A DNA stretch of 7,061 nt, from assembly GCA_005877675.1 (NCBI GenBank), contig VBNZ01000027.1:42011-49071 (forward strand), in the 5' to 3' direction. Each line of letters begins with the position of its first letter. Within the stretch, counting starts at the first letter, position 1. Of the stretch, positions 5,618 through 7,061 are shown one piece after another. The DNA is from Gammaproteobacteria bacterium. Lineage in GTDB: Bacteria; Pseudomonadota; Gammaproteobacteria; Xanthomonadales; Rhodanobacteraceae. Below the pieces are notes generated by a model. It was not told the origin of the DNA, searched no databases, and saw nothing but the letters and a program-made list of their open reading frames with translations. Position numbers and translations under genes: made by a program.

Positions 5618-7061
5618 TCAGCGCACACCCTGAGTCTTCGGATGGTTGGCGCCGAGAATACGCGTGTAAACGCTCCTTGCATCGTCGCGCAGCGAGGCGG
5701 CCTCGCCCGCGCTGCCACGTGCATCGAGAATCCCGGCGAGCAGGGCGTCCACATCGCCCAGGTGTACGCTCGCAGCGGCCTTGCCGGCGATCAAGTCCGC
5801 GCGCGCCGCGCGTGCCTCCGCCTCACCCGCCGCGGCGTCGCCGCTGCGTGCCATGGCGGCACCATGCGCCGCGCGCGCGAGTTCGAGGTAACCGTCGCGG
5901 CCGGCCGAACTACCCGCAAGCACGTCGCGTGCCTCGTGCAGATCCTTCTCTGCGGGCGCTTCGTTCATCGCCAGCTCGATCAGGCCGAGCTTGAGCATGC
6001 TGCGTCCGCGCCCCGGGTAACCTGCCTTGTTGAGGATGCGGCACGCCTCGCGCACTGTGATCAACGCGGTGTTGCCATCGCCGATACGATAGTACGCATG
6101 ACCCAGGTTGCCGAGCGCAACACCGAGCATCACCGCATCGGGGCCGAGCGTGCTTCGCGCCATCTCGACCACATGCCGCAGCGTCGTCACCGCGAGCGCC
6201 TCGCGTCCGACTTCGAGCTGCGCCACGCCGAGCATGTTGTCGACATAGATGCGGCGCGCATGCTCGGGACCGAGCAGCTTGATCAGCATGTCGTGCGAGC
6301 GCTGCGCGAGCAGTTCGGCCTCGGTGTAGTGCTCGACGTCGAATGCGTCGGCGGCGAGATTCATCAGGTCCATCGCCACATCGGGGCTCGCCTCGCCCTC
6401 GAGCGCCTGACGTTCGAGCAGTACCGCCTCATGCATGCGGTGCGCGCTGACGTGATCGCCTTCCTGATTGTCGAGCTTGGCCATGCCGGTCATCAGGCTG
6501 ATGTGTTCGCGCCGATACTTCGGGCCGGCATCGCGCATCAGCGGCTCTGCTTCCGCGAAAGCGGCGCGTGCAGCGGCGGCATCGCCAAGATTGGAATTGG
6601 CGATGCCGAAATCGCTCAGCGCGTCGCCGAGTTGCGCGCCCGCTACGCCGCGCGCGCGCAGTGCCGCGATGTCGGTGCGTGAAACTTCGCGCGCCTTGGC
6701 ATATTCGCCGATTTTGAGCAGCACGCTTTCGATGTCCTGGCGCAGTTCGCTTTGCGTCTCGGGCGAATCGGCGAAATCGCTTTCGACACGACGCAGCGCG
6801 TTGTCGAGCGCGCTCGCCGTATTCGACTGCCCGCGATTGACGCTGAAAGGATTGGTGTCCTGGATCAGGCTGGCAAGGAAGGCCTTGCTGCGCTCGGCGC
6901 GTTCGGCGTGGCGCCGCGCCTCGCGCGCCTGCCAGACCGTGCTGATGACACCGGCCAGTATCGCCAACGCAAACAGCATGGTGACGCCGACGCCGACACG
7001 GTGCCGGCGCATGAACTTGCGCAGACGGTAACGCGCACTGTCGGCACGCGCCAAGATCGGA
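5618..7061 (-). CDS. C-terminal part of a membrane TPR protein, probably a Ser/Thr protein kinase tail (5' end outside window)
   Basis: The frame is open to the right edge; the visible part is about 480 residues ending at the TGA at 5618-5620. The segment PILARADSARYRLRKF at the edge, then a basic RRHR stretch, a transmembrane helix (about residues 19-41 counted from the TTG at 7054), an Arg/Ala-rich coiled stretch and a KAFLASLIQDTNPF motif, is the usual arrangement joining an N-terminal Ser/Thr kinase domain to a C-terminal TPR array in proteobacterial kinase-TPR proteins. The rest is alpha-solenoid: TPR-like pairs run through about 110-470, with the LGPEH (261-265), LGPD (303-306) and terminal LGANHP signatures of TPR_10/12 repeats. 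The topology suggests a cytoplasmic kinase and an outward-facing TPR domain for binding partner proteins. The TTG at 7054 is not taken as the start because the reading frame and family sequence continue upstream. The kinase identity is inferred, since no catalytic motif is in the window. Confidence 0.8.
   Translation of the reverse strand, partial: PILARADSARYRLRKFMRRHRVGVGVTMLFALAILAGVISTVWQAREARRHAERAERSKAFLASLIQDTNPFSVNRGQSNTASALDNALRRVESDFADSPETQSELRQDIESVLLKIGEYAKAREVSRTDIAALRARGVAGAQLGDALSDFGIANSNLGDAAAARAAFAEAEPLMRDAGPKYRREHISLMTGMAKLDNQEGDHVSAHRMHEAVLLERQALEGEASPDVAMDLMNLAADAFDVEHYTEAELLAQRSHDMLIKLLGPEHARRIYVDNMLGVAQLEVGREALAVTTLRHVVEMARSTLGPDAVMLGVALGNLGHAYYRIGDGNTALITVREACRILNKAGYPGRGRSMLKLGLIELAMNEAPAEKDLHEARDVLAGSSAGRDGYLELARAAHGAAMARSGDAAAGEAEARAARADLIAGKAAASVHLGDVDALLAGILDARGSAGEAASLRDDARSVYTRILGANHPKTQGVR

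Noticed and set aside
5618..7054. Taking the TTG at 7054 as the true start of the TPR protein
   Set aside because: The frame stays open to the edge, and the Pro-Ile-Leu-Ala-Arg-Ala-Asp stretch reads as a continuing linker following a kinase domain, so the gene is 5'-truncated by the window.
1..7061. Mobile element, CRISPR array, tRNA/rRNA or defence system
   Set aside because: No transposase or integrase motifs, terminal inverted repeats, regularly spaced repeats or RNA-gene signatures were seen on either strand.

Overview
The window is GC-rich, densely coded chromosomal DNA. Protein features suggest a gammaproteobacterium of the Xanthomonadales/Lysobacterales type: the RadA and YpjD/CcsA-like sequences, a membrane-anchored kinase-TPR protein, and several genes with no Shine-Dalgarno. 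The taxonomic placement is an inference from motifs and was not searched. I see no insertion sequence, phage gene, CRISPR array, tRNA or rRNA, and no stretch over 300 bases lacks a gene.

Layout. (1) At the left edge, on the minus strand, is the N-terminus of an exported protein, probably a beta-lactamase-family serine hydrolase, cut by the window. (2) A divergent intergenic region (172-374) holds an AT-rich 18-bp inverted repeat, a pair of 8-bp direct repeats and a plausible promoter for the plus-strand genes. (3) A plus-strand operon (375-3218) follows: an OmpR-type response regulator, an EnvZ-type sensor kinase and a secreted alpha/beta hydrolase, joined by two 4-base ATGA overlaps. The regulator is frameshifted in its DNA-binding domain. 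(4) A YpjD/CcsA-type cytochrome c assembly-like membrane protein (3313-4110) comes next, with no Shine-Dalgarno. (5) Convergent to it on the minus strand is radA (4161-5494), the DNA-repair/recombination ATPase, also frameshifted, just after Walker A. The 50-base gap between these two genes shows no clear terminator. (6) Upstream of radA on the same strand is the C-terminal part of a transmembrane TPR protein (5618-7061), most likely the tail of a Ser/Thr protein kinase whose catalytic domain lies beyond the right edge.

How the genes work together. The two-component system and the hydrolase look co-expressed and translationally coupled. The divergent serine hydrolase shares their control region, so an envelope-stress or cell-wall/ester-substrate response is a reasonable but unproven guess. 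The other genes are independent.

The most notable observation is that two conserved genes each appear to have lost a short internal segment (about 22 and 40 bases by comparison with E. coli homologues), which shifts the frame while both flanking halves remain well conserved. This could be real recent gene decay or an assembly error, and the sequence alone cannot decide. I found no convincing new biological system.
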